64,000 nt of DNA from Enterobacter vonholyi. GTDB taxonomy: Bacteria > Pseudomonadota > Gammaproteobacteria > Enterobacterales > Enterobacteriaceae. Below the pieces are notes generated by a model. That model was not told the origin of the DNA and made no database searches. It worked only from the letters and a program-made list of their open reading frames with translations. The position numbers and the translations under genes were made by a program. How positions within the stretch are numbered: position 1 is the stretch's first letter; the number at the start of each line of letters is the position of its first letter. Positions 9,876-20,098 of this stretch are shown in pieces. The DNA lies in contig NZ_VTUC01000011.1 in assembly GCF_008364555.1 (NCBI RefSeq), forward strand, positions 1 through 64,000. Direction: 5' to 3'.

Positions 9876-11249
9876 ATGTCAGCATCAACTATCGACTGGG
9901 ATTTGGCCCTAATCCAGAAATATAACTATTCCGGGCCGCGTTATACGTCATACCCCACCGCGCTGGAGTTCTCCGATGCCTTCGGAGAGCGTGATTTCCA
10001 GCAGGCTGTCGCGCGCTATCCTGAGCGTCCGCTGTCGCTCTACGTCCATATTCCGTTCTGCCACAAGCTTTGCTACTTCTGCGGCTGCAATAAAATCGTG
10101 ACCCGCCAGCAGCATAAAGCCGACCAGTATCTTGATGCGCTCGAACAGGAAATTGTGCATCGCGCGCCGCTGTTTAAAGGCCGTCACGTGAGCCAGCTCC
10201 ACTGGGGCGGCGGTACGCCAACCTATCTGAACAAAGCGCAAATAAGCCGCCTGATGGCGCTTCTGCGCAGCAATTTCAGTTTTAATGCTGACGCTGAGAT
10301 CTCGATCGAAGTCGATCCGCGTGAAATTGAGCTGGATGTCCTGGATCATTTACGCGCAGAAGGATTCAACCGCCTGAGTATGGGCGTACAGGATTTCAAT
10401 AAAGAGGTTCAGCATCTGGTGAACCGCGAGCAGGACGAAGAATTTATCTTTGCCTTACTCAACCACGCGCGTGAGATTGGTTTCACCTCGACCAATATTG
10501 ACCTGATTTACGGCCTGCCAAAGCAAACGCCGGAAAGCTTCGCCTTCACGCTGAAGCGCGTGGCTGAACTTAACCCGGACCGCCTGAGCGTCTTTAACTA
10601 TGCGCATCTGCCAACGCTCTTTGCCGCCCAGCGCAAAATCAAAGATGCCGATCTTCCTTCTGCCCAGCAGAAGCTGGATATCCTGCAGGAAACCATCACC
10701 TCGCTGACCGACACCGGCTATCAGTTTATCGGCATGGATCACTTTGCCCGTCCGGATGACGAGCTGGCCGTTGCTCAGCGCGAAGGGGTCCTGCACCGTA
10801 ACTTCCAGGGATACACGACGCAGGGCGATACCGATTTACTGGGAATGGGTGTCTCCGCCATTAGCATGATTGGCGATTGCTACGCGCAGAACCAGAAAGA
10901 GCTGAAGCTGTATTACCAGCAGGTTGATGAGACCGGCAACGCGCTGTGGCGCGGCATTGCGTTAACGCGTGATGACTGTATCCGTCGCGATGTGATTAAG
11001 GCGCTTATCTGCAACTTCCGTCTCGATTTCAGCGATGTGGAAGCGCAGTGGGAACTGAACTTCAGCGATTATTTCGCGGAAGATCTGAAGCTTCTGGCGC
11101 CGCTGGCTAAAGACGGGCTGGTGGATGTGTCGGAGAGAGCGATAGAGGTCACCCCGAAAGGGCGTCTGTTGATCCGTAATATCTGCATGTGCTTTGACGC
11201 GTATCTGCGTCAGAAAGCGCGAATGCAGCAGTTCTCGCGAGTGATTTAA
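9876..11249 (+). CDS. hemN: HemN, oxygen-independent coproporphyrinogen III oxidase
   Basis: HemN is a radical-SAM enzyme that decarboxylates two propionates of coproporphyrinogen III to give protoporphyrinogen IX during anaerobic haem synthesis. The ATG at 9876, with an AAGGAG site, gives 457 residues, the E. coli length. The CxxxCxxC cluster ligands are Cys62, Cys66 and Cys69, with the family's extra Cys71; a GGGTP SAM-binding motif follows near residue 112. A pair of REP elements follows the stop codon. Confidence 0.97.
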   Translation: MSASTIDWDLALIQKYNYSGPRYTSYPTALEFSDAFGERDFQQAVARYPERPLSLYVHIPFCHKLCYFCGCNKIVTRQQHKADQYLDALEQEIVHRAPLFKGRHVSQLHWGGGTPTYLNKAQISRLMALLRSNFSFNADAEISIEVDPREIELDVLDHLRAEGFNRLSMGVQDFNKEVQHLVNREQDEEFIFALLNHAREIGFTSTNIDLIYGLPKQTPESFAFTLKRVAELNPDRLSVFNYAHLPTLFAAQRKIKDADLPSAQQKLDILQETITSLTDTGYQFIGMDHFARPDDELAVAQREGVLHRNFQGYTTQGDTDLLGMGVSAISMIGDCYAQNQKELKLYYQQVDETGNALWRGIALTRDDCIRRDVIKALICNFRLDFSDVEAQWELNFSDYFAEDLKLLAPLAKDGLVDVSERAIEVTPKGRLLIRNICMCFDAYLRQKARMQQFSRVI

Positions 11250-11255
11250 ACTGTA

Positions 11256-11333
11256 ATGCCGGGTGGCGGCTTCGCCTTACCCGGCCTACAAAAGTGCGAA
11301 ATGTAGGCCGGGTAAGCGAAGCGTCACCCGGCT
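11256..11333. repeat. Inverted pair of REP elements (BIME)
   Basis: ATGCCGGGTGGCGGCTTCGC (11256 on) and GTAGGCCGGGTAAGCGAAGC (11303 on) are two REP units in opposite orientation, separated by about 11 bases. They lie between hemN and the convergent yshB and may block 3' exonucleases. Confidence 0.88.
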
Positions 11334-11349
11334 TTTCATCGCCAACTCG

Positions 11350-11460
11350 CTAGCTAAACAGCCCAACCAGCGCCGCGCACAACATAGCCGCAACGGCTGT
11401 TTGTGGCGTGTGGCTTTCAGCGGCTCCGCTAGAGAGCATATTCACGAATGTTTCCAGCAT
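11350..11460 (-). CDS. yshB: YshB, 36-residue small membrane protein
   Basis: The product is 36 residues, starts MLETFVNMLSSGAAESHTP and ends AALVGLFS. It matches the E. coli YshB small protein in length and at most positions, and occupies the same place between hemN and glnG. The C-terminal half (residues 20-36) is a hydrophobic segment. A GGGGGTG ribosome site lies 6 bases upstream of the ATG. YshB has been linked to intracellular fitness in Salmonella; its mechanism is unclear. It runs in the same direction as glnLG, downstream of them. Confidence 0.88.
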   Translation of the reverse strand: MLETFVNMLSSGAAESHTPQTAVAAMLCAALVGLFS

Positions 11461-11571
11461 GATGTTCACCCCCAATTTCCGGGCACGATCATACAAAACT
11501 CATCGGAACAGTAAAGCGCAAAATAACGACGATTTGCGTTCAATTAATAACCTTTACACAGCGGCGTGAGA

Positions 11572-12984
11572 TCATTCCATTCCCAGCTCTTTCAGCTTGC
11601 GCGTCAGGGTATTGCGACCCCATCCCAACAGGCGAGCGGCTTCCTGTTTGTGACCCTGCGTATGACGAAGCGCGGTGGTCAACAGCGTACGCTCCATCTC
11701 AGGCTGAGCCTCAGACAGCAGGTTTTGATGACCGGAACGCAGCGCGCGGTCGGCCCACTGCGCCAGCAGCGTCGCCCAGCTGTCCGGCAGCGCGTGTCCG
11801 CTACTGCTTTCCGGCGCGGTCGCCTCAAACAGCTCGGCCGGTAAATCCTGAATCAGCACTTCCTGACCGGCAGCCATCACGGTTAACCAGCGGCAGGTGT
11901 TTTCCAGCTGACGCACGTTGCCCGGCCACGCCAGACGCGTCAGAGCGGCATCGGTTTCCGGGTGAAGCTGCTTGGCTTCCACGCCCAGCTCGCGGGCAGC
12001 CACCTGCAGAAAATGACGCGCCAGGCGGGGAATATCTTCCCGACGTTCACGCAGCGGCGGCAGATGAACGCGAATGACGTTCAGACGGTGGAATAAATCC
12101 TCACGGAATTTTCCTTCCTGCACGCGTTGTTCCAGGTTCTGGTGGGTCGCGGCGATAATACGCACGTCCACTTTCACCGGCGCATAGCCGCCCACGCGAT
12201 AAAACTGCCCGTCGGCCAGCACGCGCAGCAGGCGGGTCTGGACATCCAGCGGCATATCACCGATTTCATCCAGGAACAGCGTGCCGCCGTCAGCCTGTTC
12301 GAAGCGCCCCTGGCGAATGGTATTTGCGCCGGTAAATGCCCCTTTTTCATGGCCGAACAGTTCGGACTCAATTAAATCCTTCGGGATCGCCGCCATATTC
12401 AGGGCGATGAACGGCGCTTTTGCCCGCGGGCTATGGCGATGCAGTGCATGCGCCACAAGCTCTTTACCGGTGCCCGATTCGCCGTTAATCAAGACGCTGA
12501 TGGACGAGCGGGACAGACGGCCAATAATGCGAAACACGTCCTGCATCGCCGGCGCTTCGCCAATGATGTCGGTGGTTGGCCCAAAATCGGGCGCGTGGCG
12601 TGGCTGTTGCTGCTCCTGATAATGGCTAATCGCGCGCTCAACCAGCGCCACCGCTTCGTCGATATCAAACGGTTTGGGCAGGTAATCGAACGCCCCTTGC
12701 TGATAGGCGCTCACTGCGGCATCCAGATCGGAGTGCGCGGTCATTATGATGACCGGTAGCATAGGGTGGCGTTGTTTGATCTGCTTTAACAGCGCCAGCC
12801 CGTCCATGCCCGGCATACGGATATCCGACAGCAGAACATCGGGCGTTTTAGTGGTGAGTGCGTCGAGCACTTCGCTGCCGCTCTCAAACGTCGTGCAGCT
12901 TAATCCTGCCCCTGTGAGCGCGCGTTCAAGCACCCAACGGATGGAGCTATCGTCATCGACTACCCAGACTATCCCTCGTTGCAT
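11572..12984 (-). CDS. glnG: NtrC, nitrogen response regulator
   Basis: NtrC is the sigma-54 enhancer-binding protein that activates glnA and other nitrogen-limitation genes. The internal ATG at 12984 gives MQRGIVWVVDDD and 470 residues (E. coli 469). The receiver domain has the phosphorylated Asp54 in LLSDIRMPG. The AAA+ domain carries GESGTGKE (Walker A) and the sigma-54 contact loop GAFTGA. The C-terminal Fis-type helix-turn-helix ends in ARLLGWGRNTLTRKLKELG. It is 11 bases downstream of glnL. Confidence 0.97.
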   Translation of the reverse strand: MQRGIVWVVDDDSSIRWVLERALTGAGLSCTTFESGSEVLDALTTKTPDVLLSDIRMPGMDGLALLKQIKQRHPMLPVIIMTAHSDLDAAVSAYQQGAFDYLPKPFDIDEAVALVERAISHYQEQQQPRHAPDFGPTTDIIGEAPAMQDVFRIIGRLSRSSISVLINGESGTGKELVAHALHRHSPRAKAPFIALNMAAIPKDLIESELFGHEKGAFTGANTIRQGRFEQADGGTLFLDEIGDMPLDVQTRLLRVLADGQFYRVGGYAPVKVDVRIIAATHQNLEQRVQEGKFREDLFHRLNVIRVHLPPLRERREDIPRLARHFLQVAARELGVEAKQLHPETDAALTRLAWPGNVRQLENTCRWLTVMAAGQEVLIQDLPAELFEATAPESSSGHALPDSWATLLAQWADRALRSGHQNLLSEAQPEMERTLLTTALRHTQGHKQEAARLLGWGRNTLTRKLKELGME

Positions 12985-12995
12985 AAACGTCACCT

Positions 12996-14045
12996 TTATT
13001 TTTTAATCGGCAGGAAAACCGAAAACTCGGTATGTCCCGGCCAACTGGTAAATTCAATTTTTCCAGAGTGTTGGTCGATCAAACTGCGGGCAATGGATAA
13101 GCCCAGGCCGGTTCCGCCTTCACGGCCGCTGACCATCGGGTAGAACAGGGTGTCCTGCAGATGCGATGGAATGCCGGGCCCGTTATCCTCAACGTCGATT
13201 CGGGCCGCAAGCCGGTAGCGCACGCCGTGTAACGTGAGCTGGAAGGCGGTGCGGGTGCGTAAAATAATCTCGCCGCCTTCAGGTCCCAGCGCCTGCAGGG
13301 CATTGCGCACAATGTTCAACAGGACCTGCTCAATCTGGTCCGGGTCATGGGCCAGTTCCGGCAGGCTTGGGTCGTAATCACGTACCAGCGTGACGTTCTC
13401 CGGCAGCTCCATTGAGACGAGCTTCACCACCCGCTCAGCCACTTTATGGATGCTTTCAGTGACGTGCATTCCCGGCTGCTGCGGACCGAGAAGACGGTCT
13501 ACCAGATTCCGCAGACGGTCCGCCTGCTCAATGATGACGTTGGTATATTCCGCCAGCGCAGGGTCAGGCAGCGCCTTGGTCAGAAGCTGCGCCGCGCCGC
13601 GTAAACCACCCAGCGGGTTTTTGATTTCATGCGCCAGACCGCGCACGAGGTCACGGGCTGCAATCTGCTGCGCATGCTGAAGCTGCTCCTGGCTCAGTCG
13701 ACGCTGATTATCCATCGGCGCCATTTCCAGCAGGATCAGGCCTTCGGGAAGACGTTGCGCGGTTAGCGACAGAATGTGCGAGCGCCCGTCGATCACCAGC
13801 GTCACTTCGTTATCGGTGAAACCCTGGCCTGCCTGTAAGCTTTCCTGCATCAAGCCAATATTCAGCGAAAAATAGCTCAGGAGTTCCGGAAGCGGGGTAC
13901 CGAATAGTTTACGTGCGCTTTGGGCAAGCAGCTGCTGTGCCGCCGGGTTGGCGTAATGAACGGCCAGCTCGTCATCGACCAGCAAGATGCTGTTAATCAA
14001 AGAATTGAGGATCTGCCCAGCATCGGGCAGCGTGCCAGTTGCCAT
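12996..14045 (-). CDS. glnL: NtrB, nitrogen sensor histidine kinase/phosphatase
   Basis: NtrB phosphorylates NtrC under nitrogen limitation and, when bound by PII, dephosphorylates it. Its 349 residues equal E. coli NtrB. A PAS domain fills about residues 5-115, the H box [12 protein letters not shown] has His139, and the ATP-binding N, G1 and G2 boxes ([23 protein letters not shown]) are intact. No membrane segments are present, so it is cytosolic. An NtrC palindrome lies just upstream. Confidence 0.97.
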   Translation of the reverse strand: MATGTLPDAGQILNSLINSILLVDDELAVHYANPAAQQLLAQSARKLFGTPLPELLSYFSLNIGLMQESLQAGQGFTDNEVTLVIDGRSHILSLTAQRLPEGLILLEMAPMDNQRRLSQEQLQHAQQIAARDLVRGLAHEIKNPLGGLRGAAQLLTKALPDPALAEYTNVIIEQADRLRNLVDRLLGPQQPGMHVTESIHKVAERVVKLVSMELPENVTLVRDYDPSLPELAHDPDQIEQVLLNIVRNALQALGPEGGEIILRTRTAFQLTLHGVRYRLAARIDVEDNGPGIPSHLQDTLFYPMVSGREGGTGLGLSIARSLIDQHSGKIEFTSWPGHTEFSVFLPIKK

Positions 14046-14067
14046 TCAGCAGTCTCCTGGAGTCGTT

Positions 14068-14084
14068 TGCACTAATTTAGTGCA
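14068..14084. promoter_or_regulatory. NtrC operator at the glnL promoter
   Basis: TGCACTAATTTAGTGCA is a perfect 17-base palindrome matching the NtrC consensus TGCAC-N7-GTGCA. It lies 23 bases upstream of the glnL ATG, where NtrC represses glnLp in E. coli. Confidence 0.85.
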
Positions 14085-14132
14085 GTATAGCGTTTTCGGC
14101 GTAAAAAGCGCGTGAGATCAGATTGTTGGTGG

Positions 14133-14215
14133 AGAAAAAAGCCCATCCGGAGATGGGCTAAAAGTTTCCACGGCAACTACTCCCGGCGCTTGTCACGCCG
14201 GGTAAAACAACTTAA
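14133..14215 (-). ncRNA. glnA 3' UTR with terminator; possible GlnZ-type sRNA
   Basis: Reading from the glnA stop on the minus strand there is a CCCGGCG/CGCCGGG hairpin, then a terminator stem (GCCCATC/GATGGGC at 14141-14158) with a T tract. E. coli and Salmonella release the Hfq-bound sRNA GlnZ from the glnA 3' UTR by RNase E cleavage. The placement and terminator fit, but I cannot show sequence conservation of a seed. The terminator is well supported; the sRNA call is tentative. Confidence 0.4.
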
Positions 14216-15625
14216 TTAAACGCTGTAATACAGTTCGAACTCAACCGGATGCGGAGTCATGCGCACGCGGTCGTTCTCTTCAGTGCGCAGTGCGATGTAA
14301 GCATCGATAGCGTCGTCAGTGAATACGCCACCTGCAGTCAGGAACTCACGGTCTGCGTCCAGCGCCTGCAGGGCTTCTTCCAGAGAGCCAGCAACCTGTG
14401 GGATCTCTTTCGCTTCTTCTGGCGGCAGGTCGTACAGGTTTTTGTCCATCGCTTCGCCCGGGTGGATCTTGTTCTTGATACCGTCCAGACCTGCCATCAG
14501 CAGTGCTGCGAAGCACAGGTATGGGTTAGCCGCTGGATCCGGGAAGCGTACTTCGATACGACGCGCTTTAGGAGACGCTACTACCGGGATACGGATAGAA
14601 GCAGAACGGTTACGTGCAGAGTAGGCCAGCATCACTGGCGCTTCGTAGCCCGGGACCAGACGCTTGTAGGAGTTGGTGGTTGGGTTCGCCAGGGCGTTGA
14701 TCGCTTTAGCGTGTTTGATTACGCCGCCGATGTAATACAGCGCCTGCTCGGACAGGCCAGCATATTTGTCGCCAGAGAACAGGTTGGTACCGTTTTTGGA
14801 CAGAGACATGTGGCAGTGCATACCGGAACCGTTATCGCCAAACATTGGTTTTGGCATGAAGGTCGCGGTTTTACCGAAACGGTGCGCAACGTTGTGCACA
14901 ACGTATTTGTAGATCTGAATTTCGTCCGCTTTTTTGGTCATGGTGTTGAAGCGGGTTGCCACTTCGTTCTGACCAGCAGTCGCCACTTCGTGGTGGTGAG
15001 CTTCAACAACCAGGCCCATCTCTTCCATCACCAGACACATGGTGGAACGAATGTCCTGTGCAGAATCGACCGGAGGAACCGGGAAGTAACCACCTTTAAC
15101 GCCAGGACGGTGACCTTTGTTACCACCTTCATATTTGGTGGAGGAGTTCCATGCACCTTCGATGTCGTCGATAGCAACGTGGGAGCCAGAAATAGAAGCA
15201 CCGAAACGGATGTCATCGAACAGGAAGAACTCTGGCTCTGGCCCGAACAGAACGGTGTCTGCGATGCCGGTAGAACGCAGGTACTCTTCAGCGCGTTTAG
15301 CGATAGAACGCGGGTCGCGGTCGTAGCCCTGCAGCGTGCCTGGCTCGAGGATGTCGCAACGGATGATCAGGGTTGGTTCTTCGAAGAACGGATCAATGAC
15401 CGCAGTGGTCGCATCTGGCATCAGAACCATGTCGGATTCGTTAATGCCTTTCCAGCCACCAATGGAGGAGCCGTCAAACATTTTGCCTTCTTCAAAGAAT
15501 TCGGCGTTCACCTGATGAGCAGGGATTGTGACGTGCTGTTCTTTACCTTTGGTGTCGGTGAAGCGGAGATCAACAAACTTCACTTCATGTTCGTTCAGCA
15601 TCGTCAAAACGTGTTCAGCGGACAT
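14216..15625 (-). CDS. glnA: Glutamine synthetase type I
   Basis: GlnA condenses glutamate, ammonia and ATP to glutamine as a cytosolic dodecamer and is the main route of ammonium assimilation under limitation. It has 469 residues, as in E. coli. The sequence shows DGSSIGGW, the ATP-site NGSGMHCH, and the adenylylation loop NLYDLPPEE near 395-403 with its Tyr. It is the first gene of glnALG; a partial terminator and an NtrC-regulated promoter separate it from glnL. Strong codon bias produces a long antisense open frame that is not a gene. Confidence 0.98.
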   Translation of the reverse strand: MSAEHVLTMLNEHEVKFVDLRFTDTKGKEQHVTIPAHQVNAEFFEEGKMFDGSSIGGWKGINESDMVLMPDATTAVIDPFFEEPTLIIRCDILEPGTLQGYDRDPRSIAKRAEEYLRSTGIADTVLFGPEPEFFLFDDIRFGASISGSHVAIDDIEGAWNSSTKYEGGNKGHRPGVKGGYFPVPPVDSAQDIRSTMCLVMEEMGLVVEAHHHEVATAGQNEVATRFNTMTKKADEIQIYKYVVHNVAHRFGKTATFMPKPMFGDNGSGMHCHMSLSKNGTNLFSGDKYAGLSEQALYYIGGVIKHAKAINALANPTTNSYKRLVPGYEAPVMLAYSARNRSASIRIPVVASPKARRIEVRFPDPAANPYLCFAALLMAGLDGIKNKIHPGEAMDKNLYDLPPEEAKEIPQVAGSLEEALQALDADREFLTAGGVFTDDAIDAYIALRTEENDRVRMTPHPVEFELYYSV

Positions 15626-15713
15626 ACTTAACTCTCCAGATTGGTCATTGTCGTCGTGGTAACGAGGTCTTCAGTTTCTGTTTGTACTGGCTGTTGCCAT
15701 GTATTTTTATAAA

Positions 15714-15729
15714 GCGAAATCTGTGCCAA
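15714..15729 (-). promoter_or_regulatory. Sigma-54 promoter glnAp2
   Basis: The minus strand reads TTGGCACAGATTTCGC, with the -24 GG and -12 GC elements correctly spaced and practically identical to E. coli glnAp2. Transcription should start near 15702. Confidence 0.9.
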
Positions 15730-15759
15730 CTTTTAAATCACCCCAAAAAGGCGTTATCA

Positions 15760-15850
15760 TGCGCACCATAGTGCAAAAGGGCTGCACCACGATGGATTTG
15801 TTGCACCAGTATAGTGCTTCAATGTGAACATTGAGCACCATATTGGTGCA
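15760..15850. promoter_or_regulatory. Cluster of NtrC sites upstream of glnA
   Basis: Three dyads resembling TGCAC-N7-GTGCA are visible: TGCGCACCATAGTGCA (15760), TGCACCAGTATAGTGC (15802) and GAGCACCATATTGGTGCA (15833). Counted from the sigma-54 start they centre near -66, -108 and -140, the known E. coli positions. The outer two are the expected high-affinity enhancer sites. The rest of the 375-base glnA-typA gap should hold the typA promoter. Confidence 0.85.
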
Positions 15851-16000
15851 ATTTACGTTAAAGTGCCCTTTTTCGCTCCGTGAAAGCGATCACAAAGCAT
15901 CTCTGCAATACTTGTTTGCGGAGGATGTTTGTGATCCTGTTTTGTAGTGCGATTAATCCGTGTACAATAACGCGCTATTTCTAATGCCTGAGGCAAAGTT

Positions 16001-17824
16001 GTGATCGAAAATTTGCGTAACATCGCCATCATCGCGCACGTTGACCATGGTAAAACTACCCTGGTTGATAAGCTGCTGCAGCAATCCGGTACGTTTGATG
16101 CGCGTGCCGAAACTCAAGAGCGTGTGATGGACTCCAACGATTTGGAGAAAGAGCGTGGGATTACCATCCTCGCGAAAAACACCGCGATTAAATGGAATGA
16201 CTACCGTATCAACATCGTTGATACCCCAGGGCACGCCGACTTCGGTGGTGAAGTTGAGCGCGTGATGTCCATGGTGGATTCCGTGCTGCTGGTGGTTGAC
16301 GCATTTGACGGCCCAATGCCGCAAACGCGCTTCGTGACCAAAAAAGCATTTGCCCATGGCCTGAAACCAATTGTTGTTATCAACAAGGTTGACCGTCCTG
16401 GCGCACGTCCTGACTGGGTTGTTGATCAGGTATTCGACCTGTTCGTTAACCTCGACGCGACCGACGAACAGCTGGACTTCCCTATCATTTACGCTTCGGC
16501 GCTGAATGGTATCGCGGGTCTGGATCACGAAGATATGGCGGAAGACATGACCCCGCTGTATCAGGCGATTGTCGATCACGTACCGGCACCGGATGTTGAT
16601 CTGGATGGTCCACTGCAGATGCAGATCTCCCAGCTGGACTACAACAACTACGTTGGCGTCATCGGTATCGGTCGTATCAAACGCGGTAAAGTGAAGCCAA
16701 ACCAGCAGGTTACTATCATCGATAGCGAAGGCAAAACCCGTAACGGTAAAGTTGGCAAAGTGCTGACTCACCTGGGTCTGGAGCGTATCGACAGCGATCT
16801 GGCTGAAGCGGGCGACATCATCGCTATCACCGGTCTGGGCGAGCTGAACATCTCTGACACCATCTGCGACCCGCAGAACGTGGAAGCGCTGCCAGCCCTG
16901 TCTGTTGATGAACCAACCGTTACCATGTTCTTCAACGTCAACACCTCTCCGTTCTGTGGAAAAGAAGGTAAGTTCGTTACCTCTCGTCAGATCCTTGACC
17001 GCCTGAACAAAGAGCTGGTGCACAACGTTGCGCTGCGTGTTGAAGAAACCGAAGACGCTGATGCATTCCGCGTTTCTGGTCGTGGTGAGCTGCACCTGTC
17101 TGTTCTGATCGAAAACATGCGTCGTGAAGGTTTCGAAATGGCGGTTTCCCGTCCGAAAGTTATCTTCCGCGAAATCGACGGCCGTAAACAAGAGCCGTTC
17201 GAAAACGTGACGCTGGACGTTGAAGAGCAGCACCAGGGTTCTGTGATGCAGGCGCTGGGTGAGCGTAAAGGCGACCTGAAAAACATGAATCCAGATGGCA
17301 AAGGCCGCGTACGTCTCGACTACGTGATCCCAAGCCGTGGCCTGATCGGCTTCCGTTCTGAGTTCATGACCATGACCTCCGGTACCGGTCTGCTGTACTC
17401 CACCTTCAGCCACTACGACGACGTGCGTCCGGGCGAAGTTGGCCAGCGTAACAACGGCGTGCTGATCTCCAACGGTCAGGGTAAAGCGGTTGCGTTTGCG
17501 CTGTTCGGTCTGCAGGATCGCGGTAAGCTGTTCCTGGGTCACGGTGCTGAAGTTTACGAAGGCCAGATCATCGGTATTCACAGCCGTTCTAACGACCTGA
17601 CCGTAAACTGCCTGACCGGTAAGAAACTGACCAACATGCGTGCGTCCGGTACTGACGAAGCAACGGTTCTGGTTCCACCGATCAAGATGACCCTGGAGCA
17701 GGCTCTGGAATTCATCGATGACGACGAACTGGTAGAAGTGACTCCGCTGTCTATCCGTATCCGTAAACGTCACCTGACCGAGAACGATCGTAAACGTGCA
17801 ATGCGCGGTGCGAAAGAAGAGTAA
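16001..17824 (+). CDS. typA: TypA/BipA, ribosome-associated translational GTPase
   Basis: TypA is an EF-G-like GTPase that assists 50S assembly at low temperature and under stress. It has 607 residues and begins at a GTG codon with [17 protein letters not shown]; the length is that of E. coli BipA. G1 [10 protein letters not shown] is at 13-22, followed by G3 DTPGHADFG and G4 NKVDRPGA, then the beta-barrel, two alpha/beta domains and the unique C-terminal domain. Codon usage is that of a highly expressed gene. Confidence 0.98.
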   Translation: MIENLRNIAIIAHVDHGKTTLVDKLLQQSGTFDARAETQERVMDSNDLEKERGITILAKNTAIKWNDYRINIVDTPGHADFGGEVERVMSMVDSVLLVVDAFDGPMPQTRFVTKKAFAHGLKPIVVINKVDRPGARPDWVVDQVFDLFVNLDATDEQLDFPIIYASALNGIAGLDHEDMAEDMTPLYQAIVDHVPAPDVDLDGPLQMQISQLDYNNYVGVIGIGRIKRGKVKPNQQVTIIDSEGKTRNGKVGKVLTHLGLERIDSDLAEAGDIIAITGLGELNISDTICDPQNVEALPALSVDEPTVTMFFNVNTSPFCGKEGKFVTSRQILDRLNKELVHNVALRVEETEDADAFRVSGRGELHLSVLIENMRREGFEMAVSRPKVIFREIDGRKQEPFENVTLDVEEQHQGSVMQALGERKGDLKNMNPDGKGRVRLDYVIPSRGLIGFRSEFMTMTSGTGLLYSTFSHYDDVRPGEVGQRNNGVLISNGQGKAVAFALFGLQDRGKLFLGHGAEVYEGQIIGIHSRSNDLTVNCLTGKKLTNMRASGTDEATVLVPPIKMTLEQALEFIDDDELVEVTPLSIRIRKRHLTENDRKRAMRGAKEE

Positions 17825-17838
17825 TACGGTCAATCTAT

Positions 17839-17868
17839 AGGTCGGGTAAGCGCATGTACCACCCGGCC
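17839..17868. repeat. REP element after typA
   Basis: GTCGGGTAAGCGCATGTACC followed by ACCCGGCC is a somewhat degenerate REP palindrome directly after the typA stop codon. Confidence 0.65.
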
Positions 17869-17871
17869 GGT

Positions 17872-17903
17872 AAAAAGCCGCTGATCCCTCAGCGGCTTTT
17901 TTA
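17872..17903 (+). terminator. typA terminator
   Basis: The stem AAAAGCCGCTGA/TCAGCGGCTTTT with a TCCC-type loop ends in a T tract. Its left A tract means it could also stop the convergent exporter operon that ends at 17981. It marks the left edge of the acquired segment. Confidence 0.9.
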
Positions 17904-17980
17904 TTCGATGATCGCCAGAATTCTTCATTACCCGGGGGAGTTATGTCCCAACGCTATCTTTTTCCTGCGAAATTCACGGA

Positions 17981-20098
17981 TTAGGGTAACTCTGCTCCAT
18001 TTATCACGAACACCCGATCTGCCGATGAAATCGTGGTTTCGCGATGCGCGATAATAATCCTCGTAATGTTCATCGCCTGTATAGACTGATTGACCTGACT
18101 TTCACTGGTTTTATCAAGGTGGCTGGTCGCCTCGTCCATGAATAAAATACCCGGTTTACGGTATAATGCCCGGGCAATATAAATCCGCTGTTTTTGACCG
18201 CCGGACAACCCTTCCCCAAGTTCACCAATCAGTGTCTCGTAACCCATTGGTAGCTTTAAAATGTCATTATGAATATGGCTTGCGATAGCGCATTGCACCA
18301 TCCACTGCTCGTCAATGTCAGGCCGAAAACCGGCGATATTCTCTTTGATTGAGCCTGAAAACAGCTTATCTTCCTGCATGATACAGGCAATGCGTTCAGC
18401 ATAATGCTCGAAACCAAGTTGCTTAATATTAATGCCATTAATTCGGACGCAGCCGTTCGACGGTTCGAATAAACCGCACAACACTTTCATCAAGGTGCTT
18501 TTACCTGAACCCGATACGCCCGTAATAGCAATACTCTCTCCGGCATGAATGGTCAGATTCAGTTTGCTGAAGATAGGGTCCGCATGGTTATCATAACGGT
18601 AAGTCAGATCCTGAGTTTCGAGCGTTAAGGCTCCGTGTGGTAAACGCAGCGGGCTGGTGGCCGTTGAAGAAGATGCTTCCTGCAGCGCAATATCGGCAAC
18701 GCGTTCATTGTGTAAGTTGATGATCTTCAGCTGAATGATAAAGTTGATCAGGGCATTTATTCGGTCATAGAACTGACTCCTGAAGGTGTTAAATGCGATA
18801 AACATACCGATGGTTAAATGACTATCCATCATCAGCCTGCCGCTAACCCACAGGATAACAATTTGGTCGCAGGCGGCGATAAAAGAGACGACGCCACCAA
18901 AGAAAAGATCCATTCGCGTCAAACGAATGCCTGTATTGACCTTATCTGAAAAAAGATTAAACCAGTTATTGATTCTCAGGTCAGTCATCCCCTGAATCTT
19001 AATCGTCGCGATACCGTACAGGGTTTCCATAAAATAAGAATTAAGGCGTGCTTCCTTGATTAACTCTTCTTCGGATAGCTGGCGATAGTATCGATAGGTA
19101 GCAAACCGAATGAAGGTGTATATTGCGGTAAAAGAGACCACTATCATGCTGAGCTGCAGGTTGTATAAAAACATCATTACCAGCAAACCCATGAGCATTA
19201 GCGTATCAATAATGCTACCAGTCAAACCTGTGGTAAAAGTGGCCCGTATAACATCAAGCGAGTGGAAGCGAGACTGAATGTCCCCCAGTTTGCGTCTTTC
19301 AAAATAGGTGGTCGGTAGCTTAATAAGGTGAGAAAAGAGGCTAAAACTCCACTGGACGTCGATGAGTGTTCCCAGTACCAGCGTGGTCCAGGAGCGTATG
19401 ACACTGACCGTCAAACGTAACAGAATCAGAATAAACAACCCAAGACAGATGATATTAAGTAAACCGTAATCTCCGGATGCAATCACATTATCCGTGACTA
19501 ATTGTGTCCCCACTGGCATTAGCAGGCTGATCAACTCAATCACCAGCGATAAGAAAAATACCTTCGTCAGTGATGTCATCAGTCCATTGATATTCTTTAA
19601 TAACGTGGTCGCTTTTAACCTGTTTTGCTTCTTTTGAACTGAGAAAGTGGTTCCCGGCCATACCTCAAGCACAACACCAGTAAAATGTTGGGACAATTCG
19701 GGCATGCTAATCACCCGTCGTCCAAACGCAGGGTCGTGGATCACCGCGCTGTTCTTATCGACCTTAATCAGTACGACAAAATGGTTAAAATCCCAATGCA
19801 ATATGCAGGGCTTACGCACGTCATGTAATTCCTGAAGGTCCACGGACAATGCGCGTGACGACATCTCCAGTTCACTGGCAATTGCTTTTATCGCATGGAG
19901 GTTGACCCCACGTGATGACAAATTGAATTGTTGCCGGAGTTGCAGTAGATCCACCTGCTTACCATAAAAACTGCATATCATTGAAAGACAGGCCAGGCCA
20001 CATTCGGACGCTTCGGTTTGAAAGACAACTGGGATGCGTTTAAATATTTTCAGATCCAACTTGCGCAGCAGCGTCTCAAGTGTATAAAGATTATTCAT
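17981..20098 (-). CDS. Microcin ABC exporter with C39 leader peptidase
   Basis: This 705-residue protein is of the CvaB type, an inner-membrane exporter that cuts a double-glycine leader and pumps the peptide out with an HlyD-type adaptor and TolC. The C39 peptidase domain (about 22-150) has its catalytic triad Cys33 (QTEASECGLACL), His106 (NHFVVL) and Asp122 (HDPAFG). Six membrane segments follow (about 175-450). The nucleotide-binding domain has Walker A GVSGSGKST at 527-535, signature LSGGQ at 631-635, Walker B ILFMDEATS at 651-659 and switch His685. It overlaps the adaptor gene by 8 bases and is the last gene of the microcin operon. No TolC gene is here, so the chromosomal one would be used. 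The precursor at 21434-21718 is the obvious substrate. Confidence 0.93.
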   Translation of the reverse strand: MNNLYTLETLLRKLDLKIFKRIPVVFQTEASECGLACLSMICSFYGKQVDLLQLRQQFNLSSRGVNLHAIKAIASELEMSSRALSVDLQELHDVRKPCILHWDFNHFVVLIKVDKNSAVIHDPAFGRRVISMPELSQHFTGVVLEVWPGTTFSVQKKQNRLKATTLLKNINGLMTSLTKVFFLSLVIELISLLMPVGTQLVTDNVIASGDYGLLNIICLGLFILILLRLTVSVIRSWTTLVLGTLIDVQWSFSLFSHLIKLPTTYFERRKLGDIQSRFHSLDVIRATFTTGLTGSIIDTLMLMGLLVMMFLYNLQLSMIVVSFTAIYTFIRFATYRYYRQLSEEELIKEARLNSYFMETLYGIATIKIQGMTDLRINNWFNLFSDKVNTGIRLTRMDLFFGGVVSFIAACDQIVILWVSGRLMMDSHLTIGMFIAFNTFRSQFYDRINALINFIIQLKIINLHNERVADIALQEASSSTATSPLRLPHGALTLETQDLTYRYDNHADPIFSKLNLTIHAGESIAITGVSGSGKSTLMKVLCGLFEPSNGCVRINGINIKQLGFEHYAERIACIMQEDKLFSGSIKENIAGFRPDIDEQWMVQCAIASHIHNDILKLPMGYETLIGELGEGLSGGQKQRIYIARALYRKPGILFMDEATSHLDKTSESQVNQSIQAMNITRIIIAHRETTISSADRVFVINGAELP

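Noticed and set aside
14249-15631. 460-residue open frame antisense to glnA
   Set aside because: Same codon-bias effect. GlnA on the minus strand is complete and unmistakable.
15953-17833. 626-residue open frame antisense to typA
   Set aside because: It mirrors a highly expressed gene whose codon bias avoids the triplets that would be stops on the other strand. It has no ribosome site and no recognisable domain.
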